Positions 15,090 through 24,247 of a stretch of DNA of 24,270 nt are shown piece after piece. Location: contig CAYMUR010000081.1 of the NCBI GenBank assembly GCA_964393615.1, positions 1 through 24,270 of the forward strand, in the 5' to 3' direction. Under the pieces are notes generated by a model, which was not told the DNA's origin, ran no database searches, and saw only the letters and a program-made list of their open reading frames with translations. The stretch comes from CAYMUR01 sp964393615 (GTDB lineage Bacteria; Planctomycetota; Planctomycetia; Pirellulales; Pirellulaceae). Within the stretch, counting starts at the first letter, position 1; every line of letters begins with the position of its first letter. The position numbers were made by a program, and so were the translations under genes.

Positions 15090-16526
15090 ATGCCGACTAA
15101 ACATCGTGTTGACCAGCCGCTTCGTACAACAAAACTTTCAGCGGAAATTCTAGAGCGTCAACCTCCATGCAACTTAACAGCGGAAAAGGGCGTGCTGGGC
15201 AGCATGCTTTTTTTGCCCGAAATATGCGATGAAGTTGCTTTGATCTTGCGCGCAGAAGATTTCTATGACGAAGCCAACCGCACGTTGTACGAACATATGT
15301 CGGGGATGCACGACTCTGGGCGTAAAATCGATTTGACTTTGTTGGTGGAACGGTTGCAAGTCAGTAATGACCTGGAGGCGATCGGTGGCGTTGTCTATTT
15401 GGAGGAGGTTTTCAATTCGGTAGCGAATGCAGCCCATGCGAAATATTATGCCGAGATTGTCCGTGATAAAGCGACTCTGCGTTCCCTGATTCTGGCCAGT
15501 ACGGAAATTTTGCGGGAAGCTTATGCAGACCAAGACGATGCCAATGAGGTGTTGAATCAATCGGAACAAAAAGTGTATTCGATCAAGGACCAGCGTGATT
15601 CTGGTTCGGTGTCATCAATGGAAACGATGATGCAAGGCGCCATGGAGCGATTGGATGCCCGATTACGAGGGGATCAGTCGTTGGATGGAATTGAAACAGG
15701 CTTTGGGGATTTGGACTCTTTGCTAACTGGTTTTCATCCTGCACAATTAATTGTTTTAGCAGCACGTCCCGGAATGGGGAAAACTGCATTGGCCTTGAAT
15801 ATTTCCGAAAATGTGGCTTTGGATAGCAAGATTCCAGTGCTTTACGTAAGTCTGGAAATGTCCGAAGTGGAATTGGCCGACCGATTGCTTTGTTCTGCGT
15901 CAGAGGTGAGCAGTCATAAGCTACGGAAATGGCGACCGATTTCGGATACCGAGCGACAACGCCTGGTTGAAAAAGCGTCAGAATTAAGTACAGCACCGTT
16001 ATATGTTGACGACACGCCTGGAAGACGGGTGATGGACATTGCAGCAGTGGCTCGTCGTATTCGTCGGCAAGAGGGGCGTTTAGGTCTCATTGTGATTGAT
16101 TACCTGCAATTGGTGGAACCTGATAATATGAGAGATCCTCGGCAAGAGCAGGTTGCAAAAATTACACGACGGCTGAAGCTGTTGTCGAAAGATGTACGCG
16201 TTCCGATTCTCTGCCTCGCACAGCTTAACCGTCAAGCGGAGGAAGGACGTACGACACGACCTCGCCTAAGTCATTTGCGAGAGTCAGGTGCTATCGAGCA
16301 GGATGCGGACGTGGTGATGTTTGTCCACCGGGCTGAAGTGGACCAGGAAACTCAGGAAGAGCGCGACAATTTATCCGGTGAAGCCGAATTGATTGTGGCA
16401 AAACAGCGCAACGGTCCGGTGGGAGATGTTCCACTTACCTGGCGCAAGGAATTCACCCGGTTCAGTGATCGAGCTCCCCAATACCAGGAAGATTTCGACG
16501 GCTACAATCAGGGCGAGTCTTTTTGA
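15090..16526 (+). CDS. dnaB: Replicative DNA helicase DnaB
   Basis: A 478-residue hexameric helicase that unwinds DNA at the replication fork with ATP. The N-terminal helical domain covers about residues 25-130 (NLTAEKGVLGSML), the linker about 135-195 and the RecA-like motor about 198-465. Walker A is ARPGMGKT (225-232), Walker B LIVIDYLQL (333-341), followed by the LAQLNR sensor motif, an RESGAIEQDAD motif and the C-terminal AKQRNGPVGDV. Length is normal and no intein interrupts Walker A, a common insertion site in dnaB. GGAGG (15075-15079) lies 10 nt before the ATG. It closes the rpsF-ssb-rplI-dnaB group, a widely conserved order. Confidence 0.97.
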   Translation: MPTKHRVDQPLRTTKLSAEILERQPPCNLTAEKGVLGSMLFLPEICDEVALILRAEDFYDEANRTLYEHMSGMHDSGRKIDLTLLVERLQVSNDLEAIGGVVYLEEVFNSVANAAHAKYYAEIVRDKATLRSLILASTEILREAYADQDDANEVLNQSEQKVYSIKDQRDSGSVSSMETMMQGAMERLDARLRGDQSLDGIETGFGDLDSLLTGFHPAQLIVLAARPGMGKTALALNISENVALDSKIPVLYVSLEMSEVELADRLLCSASEVSSHKLRKWRPISDTERQRLVEKASELSTAPLYVDDTPGRRVMDIAAVARRIRRQEGRLGLIVIDYLQLVEPDNMRDPRQEQVAKITRRLKLLSKDVRVPILCLAQLNRQAEEGRTTRPRLSHLRESGAIEQDADVVMFVHRAEVDQETQEERDNLSGEAELIVAKQRNGPVGDVPLTWRKEFTRFSDRAPQYQEDFDGYNQGESF

Positions 16527-16677
16527 GCGAATGACACGGTTTCTAATAGATAGTTCTCATATAGACTGACTTCCGGCACGGATGAGGTCTAAGGACTTGA
16601 AAAGCAAAAGACAGGCAGGTTGTGACAGGCCGTGTAGTCCCTGGTAACTGCTGTCAAGAAAATAGAAAATGCCGATG

Positions 16678-16767
16678 TTCTAGTGATTTGTTCTAGTGAT
16701 TTGTTCTAGTGGTTTGTTCTAGTGGTTTGTTCTAGTGGTTTGTTCTAGTGGTTTGTTCTAGTGGTTT
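16678..16767. repeat. 13-bp tandem repeat array running into the gap
   Basis: Seven head-to-tail copies of TTCTAGTGGTTTG are visible (the seventh lacks its last base at the gap edge). The first two carry A in place of the second G of GTGG. The array probably continues into the gap and caused it. On the other strand the unit reads CAAACCACTAGAA. Confidence 0.95.
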
Positions 16768-16867
16768 NNNNNNNNNNNNNNNNNNNNNNNNNNNNNNNNN
16801 NNNNNNNNNNNNNNNNNNNNNNNNNNNNNNNNNNNNNNNNNNNNNNNNNNNNNNNNNNNNNNNNNNN
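16768..16867. other. Assembly gap of exactly 100 N
   Basis: The fixed length indicates a scaffold placeholder, not a measured size, so the true distance between dnaB and glgC is unknown. Confidence 0.97.
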
Positions 16868-17027
16868 GCATTGTCGCCACATTGGAGCTCAACCTGGCGT
16901 TGGTTGTATGTTGAATTAAAGGTCACAATCGCACTCGATGCGGTATGTTTGCTAGGAACTCGTGGTCGTTTGCATTGAGATGTTTTTGCCAGGTGGCCTT
17001 TGCAGGAATAAATAGATTGGAGTTGTC

Positions 17028-18314
17028 ATGCGCAATGTAATCGCCGTGGTATTAGGAGGAGGTCGTGGAAGTCGTCTTTTTCCACTGACCAAGTTCCGTT
17101 CAAAGCCTGCCGTACCATTGGGTGGAAAATATCGACTTATCGATATTCCATTGTCGAACTGTATCAACAGCGAGATTCATAGAGCGTATGTCTTAACGCA
17201 GTTTTTGTCGGTTAGCTTGCATCGCCACATTCGACAGACATATCGGTTTGACCATTTCAGTGGTGGTTATGTCGAAATAATGGCAGCACAGGAGACGATG
17301 GATAGTGGGACCGACTGGTATCAAGGGACGGCAGATGCAGTACGTAAAAATATCCGTTATCTCCAGCAGTCGGATGTTGAGTACGTACTGGTTCTGTCTG
17401 GTGACCAGCTTTACCGCATGGATTTTCGCCAGATGGTCAGGTCCCATCAGGAATCAAAGGCCGAGGTTTCGATTGCTGCCAAACCCGTTCACCGGCACCA
17501 GGCTTCATCGCTTGGTATTATGCGAGTGAATAACACCGGGCGAGTGGAAGGGTTTCTGGAGAAACCTCAGTCGGATGACGAAATTGAGATGGTCAGAATG
17601 GAACCGGAGTGGATTGAGCGACAAGGCTTCGATTCGCAAGGTCGTGAGTGCATTGCCAATATGGGCATCTATTTGTTTAACCGAGATGTGTTGGTTGACC
17701 TGCTAACGAAGACAGACTATCAGGACTTTGGCCGAGAAGTATTTCCCGCTTCGGTGCGGAGCAAGCGGGTTCAAGTCCACTTGTTCGACGGATATTGGGA
17801 AGACATTGGTACAGTGCGTGCGTTTTACGATGCCAATCTGGAACTGGCTAAACATTCACCCGCCTTTGATCTTTTTCAACCGGAATGTCCTATTTTTACG
17901 CGCCCGCGGTACTTGCCGCCTACATTGTTGTCCGGTGCGCACGTGTCCAATAGTTTAGTTGCGGATGGTTGCCAGATTGGTGAAGGCTCCGTGATTCACA
18001 ACAGTATCATTGGATTACGGGCCATTATTGGTGAGAACGTTACGATTCGTGATTCGATTTTGATGGGTGCAGACGCTTACGAGTATGACGCTGGAGAGAA
18101 CTGCGACCGGGACGTTTCTGTCCCTTTGGGAATTGGGAATGGCAGCAGGATTACGGGGGCGATTATTGATAAGAATTGCCGGATCGGACAGCAGTGCCAG
18201 ATCGGGGTCGAGGAGGGGCCGGGTGGTCAAAATTCGTCGGACCAATGTATTTGCGTTGATGGCATACCTGTCGTGGTGAAAGAAGCTGTTCTTGCAGATG
18301 GTTGGAAGCTTTGA
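17028..18314 (+). CDS. glgC: Glucose-1-phosphate adenylyltransferase (ADP-glucose pyrophosphorylase)
   Basis: A 428-residue enzyme that makes ADP-glucose and pyrophosphate from glucose-1-phosphate and ATP, the committed step of bacterial glycogen synthesis. The nucleotide site GGGRGSRLFPLTKFRSKP (residues 10-27) and GGKYRLIDIPLSNC follow the start. WYQGTADAVRKN, SGDQLYRMD, EKPQ, NMGIYLFN, DFGREVFP and GYWEDIGT are all present in order. The C-terminal left-handed beta-helix (about 300-425) has hexapeptide-like runs such as GCQIGEGSVIHNSIIG. The sequence resembles the cyanobacterial and plant enzymes more than the enterobacterial one, which may mean 3-phosphoglycerate-type activation; this is inference. 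A GGAG motif lies shortly before the ATG. No other glg gene is in the window. Confidence 0.96.
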   Translation: MRNVIAVVLGGGRGSRLFPLTKFRSKPAVPLGGKYRLIDIPLSNCINSEIHRAYVLTQFLSVSLHRHIRQTYRFDHFSGGYVEIMAAQETMDSGTDWYQGTADAVRKNIRYLQQSDVEYVLVLSGDQLYRMDFRQMVRSHQESKAEVSIAAKPVHRHQASSLGIMRVNNTGRVEGFLEKPQSDDEIEMVRMEPEWIERQGFDSQGRECIANMGIYLFNRDVLVDLLTKTDYQDFGREVFPASVRSKRVQVHLFDGYWEDIGTVRAFYDANLELAKHSPAFDLFQPECPIFTRPRYLPPTLLSGAHVSNSLVADGCQIGEGSVIHNSIIGLRAIIGENVTIRDSILMGADAYEYDAGENCDRDVSVPLGIGNGSRITGAIIDKNCRIGQQCQIGVEEGPGGQNSSDQCICVDGIPVVVKEAVLADGWKL

Positions 18315-18440
18315 TCTCATTGGCGAATGTGGCCGTCGACCATTAATGCTTTTACGGTAGTCTGATTGCTTCAATTTGAGTGATGATTTGTTGAGAAACA
18401 GCGGTTGTCGTCGCCCTGCTTTTCTGTCGTCGGCGGTGGC

Positions 18441-20060
18441 CTACCCTTCCGAGTTCCCACGGTCTTCTCCCTGCAGCTCGTCGAGCCGACGTTTCAAGAT
18501 GGCACGTCCCCGCATGAGTTCACGTGCGAACTCCTCCTGCCTGTCAGTCGCTGCATGCTGCTGGGCATAGAGCTCCAGTTGATCGAGCATTCCCAACCCC
18601 TCTTCGAGTGCTTGACGCACACCGGCTGGCTTTCCATCCACCGCGAGGTAGATAGGACTTGTATGGGCAAAACGGAGCCTCGACGGTCGCTGACTCGGCG
18701 CGCGGTCATATTGTTGGAGCTCTCGATTGGAAAGAAGATCGTCACGAGCCGTACAACGAGCCGCAATCCAACCGCTCCGTTGTACCGCTAGGTGGCAGGT
18801 CTGTTCTGTCCACTGATCGTCGAGAATATCCAATTCCGTGACCACTTCACCGTTTTGGATGATTTCAATCGTTTGCAGTGGCTGATCGGAGAGGACCTGA
18901 ACGCGAAACAGGATTTCCTCCTGGGGACCTTTCAGACGTATTAAGTCACCGGGTGCTTCACCCTGCGGCCCCGAAAACAGAATGATGGGACCATTGGTTA
19001 CAAAATTCCGTCCCGACTTCCAGGCAGCGTTGAATTGGTCCAACGTAGCCGACTGACTGACCTGCACATACGCTCGGTTGTAACCAACCGGAACCTGCTT
19101 GACTCCGGTGGCCGATCCGGCGCCAGCCGCCAGTCGCAGTCCCCAATTCAACAGGCGGTAGTACGTATCGGTGTTCAATTGCATCATTCCCACGTCGGTG
19201 TTGGGATAAACCGGGAGCCCTTCGACTTTCAGGAGATTGGAATATCGACTTCGCGGTTGGAACCGGTGCATATGGAAGTTGTTGTTACAGACGTTGACGG
19301 TATGGACAAGGCCCAACAGCGCATCCAGGCCAACCTCTCGTGACCAGCCACCTTGATAGTGAACAATCGCCCCTTGGGCCACAGCGTACTTCAAATAATC
19401 GAGATTGGGCCGGTCGGCCGACGATGGCAAAGGCAACGGATGCTGCATGTTTTGTATGTAGACAGCCCCCCAGCCGTATTCCAACTCCGCATCATGGATA
19501 CTTGCGACAATTTCACCCCCAGCGAATCGTAGCCGACGTGTTGGTCCGTCTCCGCCGGGGATGGGCCGTTGGAAGTCCGGACCATTCCACCAAGTGAGAG
19601 AACTGCCAAAGTCAAGTCCTTCGGCCACCGCCATCGGACCAACCACCTTGGAATCGATATGCAGATGGTTGTCGGCACAGAGAAATCCGCGCTCTTGCAT
19701 ATGAACCCATCGTCGTAAAACAATCGATTGGCCAATACCTTCACGTGGAATGACAATACGTTGCTTGTGACGCTTGAATTCTAATCCGTGCTCCACACGA
19801 AGCTCTAATTCTCCTTCAGGAACGTCCAGTTGAAAACTGCCATCGCAAACAAACCAACGGTCCGGCCCGATTTCGAGTAGAACCGCTTTCGATGGCGTCC
19901 TACACATTCCATCCGCGGCACGCACGAGCACCCGACATGGAAGTGGCCCGTCATTTTCGTCCAACACATCAATGGTGAACTGCGCCGCAAACCCACGATT
20001 CAGTAATAGGATCCAAAGAGCGAATCCCAGAAAAATACGATTGCGGACAAGATTCACCAT
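18441..20060 (-). CDS. Secreted CehA/McbA-like metallohydrolase (PHP-type)
   Basis: A 539-residue protein with a clear signal peptide (residues 1-26, RIFLGFALWILLLNRGFAA). An N-terminal beta-rich domain (about 28-118) precedes a PHP-like core opened by ADNHLHIDSK, whose His132 and His134 are the expected first metal ligands. Further His/Asp-rich stretches (IVASIHDAELEYG, VHYQGG, NNNFHMHRF) fit the rest of the site. A region near 330-380 ends with GRNFVTNGPIILFSG, typical of this group, followed by a beta domain and a charged helical tail of about 55 residues. Known relatives cleave carbamate or phosphoester-like bonds; the substrate here is unknown. AAGGAG lies 5 nt before the ATG. It is divergent from the GHL10-like gene and convergent with glgC. 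Confidence 0.8.
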   Translation of the reverse strand: MVNLVRNRIFLGFALWILLLNRGFAAQFTIDVLDENDGPLPCRVLVRAADGMCRTPSKAVLLEIGPDRWFVCDGSFQLDVPEGELELRVEHGLEFKRHKQRIVIPREGIGQSIVLRRWVHMQERGFLCADNHLHIDSKVVGPMAVAEGLDFGSSLTWWNGPDFQRPIPGGDGPTRRLRFAGGEIVASIHDAELEYGWGAVYIQNMQHPLPLPSSADRPNLDYLKYAVAQGAIVHYQGGWSREVGLDALLGLVHTVNVCNNNFHMHRFQPRSRYSNLLKVEGLPVYPNTDVGMMQLNTDTYYRLLNWGLRLAAGAGSATGVKQVPVGYNRAYVQVSQSATLDQFNAAWKSGRNFVTNGPIILFSGPQGEAPGDLIRLKGPQEEILFRVQVLSDQPLQTIEIIQNGEVVTELDILDDQWTEQTCHLAVQRSGWIAARCTARDDLLSNRELQQYDRAPSQRPSRLRFAHTSPIYLAVDGKPAGVRQALEEGLGMLDQLELYAQQHAATDRQEEFARELMRGRAILKRRLDELQGEDRGNSEG

Positions 20061-20502
20061 GTCGACTCCTTGGTCATGCTGACTTCAAAAATCTGTCATA
20101 CAGCGTCTTCAGTAACTGGCCACCATTATCTGTATTCTGCAGGCGTTTCGCAATCGTGATACCGTAATGACCGGTTCAACGAAACAATGTTCCCTGCCCG
20201 CGACCCCGGCCAACGTTTGTGATACAATCGTGAAAAGGACGTCAATCGGTCCTGTAACAACCGCTATGATTTCAACCCGTTAGCGAATCCCCAATCGGTA
20301 ATCCGGCAGCGTCACGAAAGTATACCAGCTCATAGATTGGAAACAAAAGGTAAGGTAACCGGTCCGAAGTGGTCTAGCGTCGCTGGCATGGTTAGGGATT
20401 TGGCGATGCTCTACTGGTGAAATACAGTTTCGTTTTCCCAGTCTTGAATGTCTCGTTTATTTGACAATCGCGAGCCAATAAAAAATTTCTGAGGTTGGAT
20501 CG
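20061..20502. other. Divergent intergenic region, no gene seen
   Basis: These 442 nt separate two secreted-enzyme genes read outward and should hold both promoters. TTGACA at 20461-20466 points toward the GHL10-like gene but has no good -10 at 16-18 nt, and it lies close to the start. No small gene or strong repeat is visible. Confidence 0.45.
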
Positions 20503-22194
20503 ATGGTGATACCTATCAGATTGCGAAATCGAATTCTTCGATTGACGATTTCTGTTTTCATTATCAACACCTGCTTGAGCGGGGCTGCGGAAATAAATGA
20601 TCCCAGGCCAAATCGGGGTGACCAAGTTCACGTCGATCGCGCCACGGCCAAGGCAGCTCGGAAAACGGCCGCCGCGCAACGTCGACGAATCATTTTCAAC
20701 GACGACAGCGAACCACTGGCCCGTCCGGAAGTGTTGACGCCCGACAGCTATTTGTCGGTGCGGCAGAAACCGATGCTGGGGACTCAGGTAGACACAATCT
20801 ACTGGTCAGCCCTTGCCATTTGGGGGGACGCACCAGTTTATGACAGCAAGGTCCAGCCGATATTTGGAAAGTCCGCCCACGGAGTGGCAGATGCTAGTGG
20901 TGAACCATGGCACCTCTACGCACCCAACACCAACCGGTTAATCGAAGCGGGAAACTGCCCGCTGCAGTTTCTCGTTGAATTCGCGCATCAACACAGAATG
21001 GAAATCTTTGCCTCGATACGTATGAACGACATTCACGACAGCTTCGTTCCCAATGTCCAGACGATTTGGAAACGAGAGCATCCTGAATTCCTTGTCAAAA
21101 CGGACGGAAAGCCACCACTACACAAAGTTTGCGTCACCGCCCAGGACTACAATCACCCCGCGGTGCGTGAGCGGAAATTTGAGATCATTGCAGAAATCTG
21201 CCGGCGTTATGACGTCGACGGCATCGATTTGGACTTCATTCGATTCCCTGTCTTGTTTTCCAGTGTGATGCAAGGAGGCTCGGCTTCGGAGGCGGAAGTA
21301 CAGATCATGACCTCGCTGTTGGACCGCATTCGCACCCTGGCGGACAAAATGGCCGTGGAACGTGGACGGCCAATACTCGTGTCAGCCCGCGTGCCGGATA
21401 CACTGGCGCAAGCCAAAAGGGTGGGACTGGACGTACAGGAGTGGCTCAAAAAGGATCTGGTTGACCTGCTCGTCATCGGCGGTGGTTATTCGCCCTACTC
21501 GCTCAACATCGATCGGATTGTCCAAATGGCTCATCGGCACGACGTCCTGATCTACCCCTGCATTAACCACGGTCCCCTGCGGAATATTGCTTCTCACGAG
21601 AGGCTGCACGTTGCCGCGCGAGCCGTAGCGATGAACTGGCTACAGGCGGGGGCGGATGGGATCTACCTCTGGAATCTGGGAACTTCTTTTACACATCTGA
21701 AGGGGAATGATTATCTGCAGGAGCGGGTTCATAACTACGCGATGCTCTATGACATCGGCAACATGAAATCGCTGCGACTCCGAGACAAACTTTACGCCGT
21801 CGATGGTCCAGTATTTGCCCCTTATGCGCACGCTTCAACCCAATCTCCGCTGCCGTTGAAGCTCTCCGCGCAAACCGTCCACCAGGTTTCGTTGCGACTT
21901 GCCGATAATGTGCAAGAGCACGCCCGAACTGGGCTGCTGCAGAGTCTGGAACTACGTTTGTCGCTAAGTGGCCCGGTCAAGCAAGATTCAATAACCATTC
22001 ACCTTAACGATCACCGGTTGACTGCAGGCGTACTCGAAGTCAACGAAAATGGCCAGTCCCTGTGGAAATGTTCGTTGACAGCGCCACCGCTACAGCAAGG
22101 GAAAAATCGGTTGGAATTTTCACTCCATGGCGTCGAGAAATCCGATGTACCAGCCATCTTGCACCGTGTCCATCTGGCCGTGGACTACAAGTGA
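20503..22194 (+). CDS. Secreted GHL10-like glycoside hydrolase family protein
   Basis: A 563-residue protein with a signal peptide ending near residue 29 (FIINTCLSGAAEI). The catalytic-type TIM barrel covers about residues 90-430. It contains IYWSALAIWGD, FVEFAH/RMEIFASIRMND-type strands, an HPEFLVK segment and the signature DVDGIDLDFIRFP at 237-249, where acidic residues sit at strand ends as in GHL10/family 10-like glycosidases. Later motifs are GADGIYLWNLG and LLVIGGGYSPYS. A C-terminal beta-sandwich (about 455-563) may bind carbohydrate. The exact substrate is unknown. GAGG (20491-20494) lies 8 nt before the ATG. Together with the divergent metallohydrolase it may act on extracellular polymers, which is inference from adjacency and export only. 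Confidence 0.82.
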   Translation: MVIPIRLRNRILRLTISVFIINTCLSGAAEINDPRPNRGDQVHVDRATAKAARKTAAAQRRRIIFNDDSEPLARPEVLTPDSYLSVRQKPMLGTQVDTIYWSALAIWGDAPVYDSKVQPIFGKSAHGVADASGEPWHLYAPNTNRLIEAGNCPLQFLVEFAHQHRMEIFASIRMNDIHDSFVPNVQTIWKREHPEFLVKTDGKPPLHKVCVTAQDYNHPAVRERKFEIIAEICRRYDVDGIDLDFIRFPVLFSSVMQGGSASEAEVQIMTSLLDRIRTLADKMAVERGRPILVSARVPDTLAQAKRVGLDVQEWLKKDLVDLLVIGGGYSPYSLNIDRIVQMAHRHDVLIYPCINHGPLRNIASHERLHVAARAVAMNWLQAGADGIYLWNLGTSFTHLKGNDYLQERVHNYAMLYDIGNMKSLRLRDKLYAVDGPVFAPYAHASTQSPLPLKLSAQTVHQVSLRLADNVQEHARTGLLQSLELRLSLSGPVKQDSITIHLNDHRLTAGVLEVNENGQSLWKCSLTAPPLQQGKNRLEFSLHGVEKSDVPAILHRVHLAVDYK

Positions 22195-22917
22195 TATTTT
22201 TCCTTGGTCACGGCTGTCACTCTCCCAACGGCCATTGGGCAGATCACTTGAAAAGAACTTTTACGACATCCGAAAAACGTTCAGCCAATGGGGCAGCAGA
22301 ATTGAGATTTGGACGTAGAAGAAAATGGCCAGATACGCCAGCTGCAGACCGAGACGATCCGGTCGGACTTGAGCCAAACCGAGGATAGCGAGAATCGAGG
22401 AGAACCCATGCAAATGTCTTGTATTTCAACGGTTTGGTGGTGCCATCCCGTTTTTCCTGACAAGCATGAGCCTTTTATTACCTAATGATACCAGGGCCTA
22501 AGAGTGTTGTTTGGCGAATGAACAGGGCCTGGTGCCAGCGGAACGCTGGCGAGATTGCCCGCGCTAGAGCGAGTATTTGTGCTGCATGCCGTGTGCGGTG
22601 TGATTTCCTGGTCGGCCCCATGCTTTTAGAGGTACAAGCCGAAAAACGTGAAGCGAATGGGGGCTAGGGATCAATTTTGGGCCTTGGTGAGAACCCAAGA
22701 ATGCTGGCTGATTGTACGCATTGTGGCGCAGCGCGTTGTAGATCTTAGGGGTAGTGATTAATATAGTAAAAGAAGAGCTGACTCTAATTTGAACCAAGGG
22801 ATACTATTTTAGATCCTAACTCCCTCCCCTGCCCTTTGGGAAAGCTGACTTACACAGCCCAGTTGTTTGGCAGTACTGCCCTGTAGAACACTCCAACCTG
22901 AATATTGAAATGTTGAC
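22195..22917. other. 723-nt noncoding stretch before the PDH E2 gene
   Basis: No gene is supported on either strand. A 60-codon frame at 22485-22667 contains a CxxC but has no family match and no ribosome site. The 5' part could be decayed coding DNA. A strong hairpin lies at 22534-22550. A TTGTAG...TAATAT pair, 17 bp apart near 22737-22765, is a poor promoter candidate for the E2 gene. Confidence 0.45.
22534..22550. repeat. Perfect 7-bp hairpin in noncoding DNA
   Basis: GCCAGCG-GAA-CGCTGGC is an exact stem with a three-base loop. Outer bases GGGC (22525-22528) and GCCC (22557-22560) can extend it. It may be a REP-like palindrome or part of a structured RNA; no uridine run follows. Confidence 0.6.
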
Positions 22918-24219
22918 ATGACAATTGACATAAAGCTTCCTGATCTTGGTGATGGCATTGATGCTGGTGATGTTTTGGATGTATTAGTTCAAGAAGGCGA
23001 TGAGATTGCGGTTGATCAGGGAATCGTTGAGCTAGAAACCGATAAAGCGACAGTAGAAATTCCCAGTTCCCATGCGGGGACGGTCGCCAAAATACACGTT
23101 TCTTCGGGTGAATCCGTTTCCATTGGCGATACGTTGTTGTCAATCGAAACGATGGATGCTACAGCGGAAGACGATGTGTCGAAAGAGGCATCCACCCCGT
23201 CGCCACCACCAGCAGCAACGTCCACGCTGTCTGATAAAGTTCCTTCAGGTCAGCTTTTTGCGGTGGATTCGAGTGAAACAATCGATGGAACCCAGGAGGT
23301 GGACGGGACTGACACTTCGGTGGCGGGACCAGCGATTCGACGATTTGCCCGAGAAGTGGGCGTGGATCTAGCTCATGTTACGGGGACGGGAGACGGTGGG
23401 CGTATCACTCGTGAAGATGTGTTGAATGTTGTTTGCGAAACGAATCAGGCAGTTCCATCCCCAACGAGTTTTGTGGATACAGGAATGTCGCCCGCCACGG
23501 GAGACCAGGATGAGTGGGGGCCTGTACGGTATGTTCGTTTGACCAAAGTGCGTCAAACGATTGCGCGCCGCATGCACGAATCCTGGTCTACGATACCCCG
23601 GGTCACGAATTTCGACGATGCCGATGTGACTCAGCTTGAAGCAATGCGCCAGTCTGCCAAGAATGATTACGCAAAAGTCGGAATTAAACTGACGACGATG
23701 CCGTTTGTGATCAAGTCCGTGGCCATGGCCTTGCGAAACCACCCGGATTTAAATTCCAGTTTGGATTTACAGCATGATCGAATCGTGCACAAAGAATACA
23801 TTCACATTGGGATTGCGGTCGATTCGGATCGTGGTTTAATCGTACCATCGATCCGCTCTGCCGATCGTTTGTCCCTTCCTGACACAGCGCGGCAGTTGGC
23901 AGCTACTGCTGACAAAGTACGCAATGGAAACTTTTCTGTGAGTGATCTGCGCGGTAGTACTTTTACCGTGAGCAATTTAGGAGCAGTGGGAGGGCAGTAT
24001 TCGACCCCCGTCATCAACCCACCGGAAGTCGCTATACTACTTGTGGGGCGGGCTTGTAAGCGGCCTGTCGTGGTGAATGACGAAGTGCAGGTTCGTCTGA
24101 TGATGCCCTTGAGTCTTTCATACGATCATCGCCTGGTCGATGGCGCTGTCGCAGCCAGGGTCTTGAACGAAGTGATCGAGGATCTTGAATCTCCCAGTCG
24201 GACTTTACTGGCCCCGTGA
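22918..24219 (+). CDS. aceF: Pyruvate dehydrogenase E2, dihydrolipoyl acetyltransferase
   Basis: A 433-residue E2 subunit that carries the acetyl group on lipoate and passes it to CoA. A single lipoyl domain (residues 1-78) holds the lipoylated Lys43 in ETDKATVEIPS. An Ala/Pro/Ser/Thr-rich linker leads to the peripheral E3-binding domain (about 135-172, AGPAIRRFAREVGVDL, GGRITREDV). The catalytic core (about 200-433) ends with HRLVDG (His404, Asp408). The RYVRLTKVRQTIARRMHESW segment starts the core. 2-oxoglutarate or branched-chain E2 are alternatives, but the IPRVTNFDDADVTQLE stretch fits PDH E2. There is no Shine-Dalgarno site, and the E1 gene aceE, the usual upstream partner, is absent from at least the preceding 2 kb. 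Confidence 0.9.
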   Translation: MTIDIKLPDLGDGIDAGDVLDVLVQEGDEIAVDQGIVELETDKATVEIPSSHAGTVAKIHVSSGESVSIGDTLLSIETMDATAEDDVSKEASTPSPPPAATSTLSDKVPSGQLFAVDSSETIDGTQEVDGTDTSVAGPAIRRFAREVGVDLAHVTGTGDGGRITREDVLNVVCETNQAVPSPTSFVDTGMSPATGDQDEWGPVRYVRLTKVRQTIARRMHESWSTIPRVTNFDDADVTQLEAMRQSAKNDYAKVGIKLTTMPFVIKSVAMALRNHPDLNSSLDLQHDRIVHKEYIHIGIAVDSDRGLIVPSIRSADRLSLPDTARQLAATADKVRNGNFSVSDLRGSTFTVSNLGAVGGQYSTPVINPPEVAILLVGRACKRPVVVNDEVQVRLMMPLSLSYDHRLVDGAVAARVLNEVIEDLESPSRTLLAP

Positions 24220-24247
24220 TGGAGCGTACGAACAGGCAGGATTTCTC

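Larger units (their letters stand above)
16527..17027. other. Intergenic region holding a tandem repeat and an assembly gap
   Basis: Between dnaB and glgC I see no gene. The region contains the 13-bp array and 100 N. After the gap one frame is open up to the TGA at 16976-16978 and could be the end of a gene hidden in the gap, but its residues match nothing I know. Confidence 0.5.

Noticed and set aside
16678..16767. 13-bp array as a CRISPR
   Set aside because: Units are directly adjacent with no spacers and are too short for CRISPR repeats.
22062..22388. 108-codon frame overlapping the end of the GHL10-like gene
   Set aside because: Most of it overlaps a well-supported gene in another frame and the rest has no recognisable domain.
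22485..22667. 60-codon plus frame with CAAC
   Set aside because: No family pattern beyond one CxxC, no ribosome site and it covers the hairpin at 22534-22550.
22777..22800. GGTTCAAAT-like T-loop on the minus strand suggesting a tRNA
   Set aside because: The flanking bases do not form a T stem and no cloverleaf can be completed.
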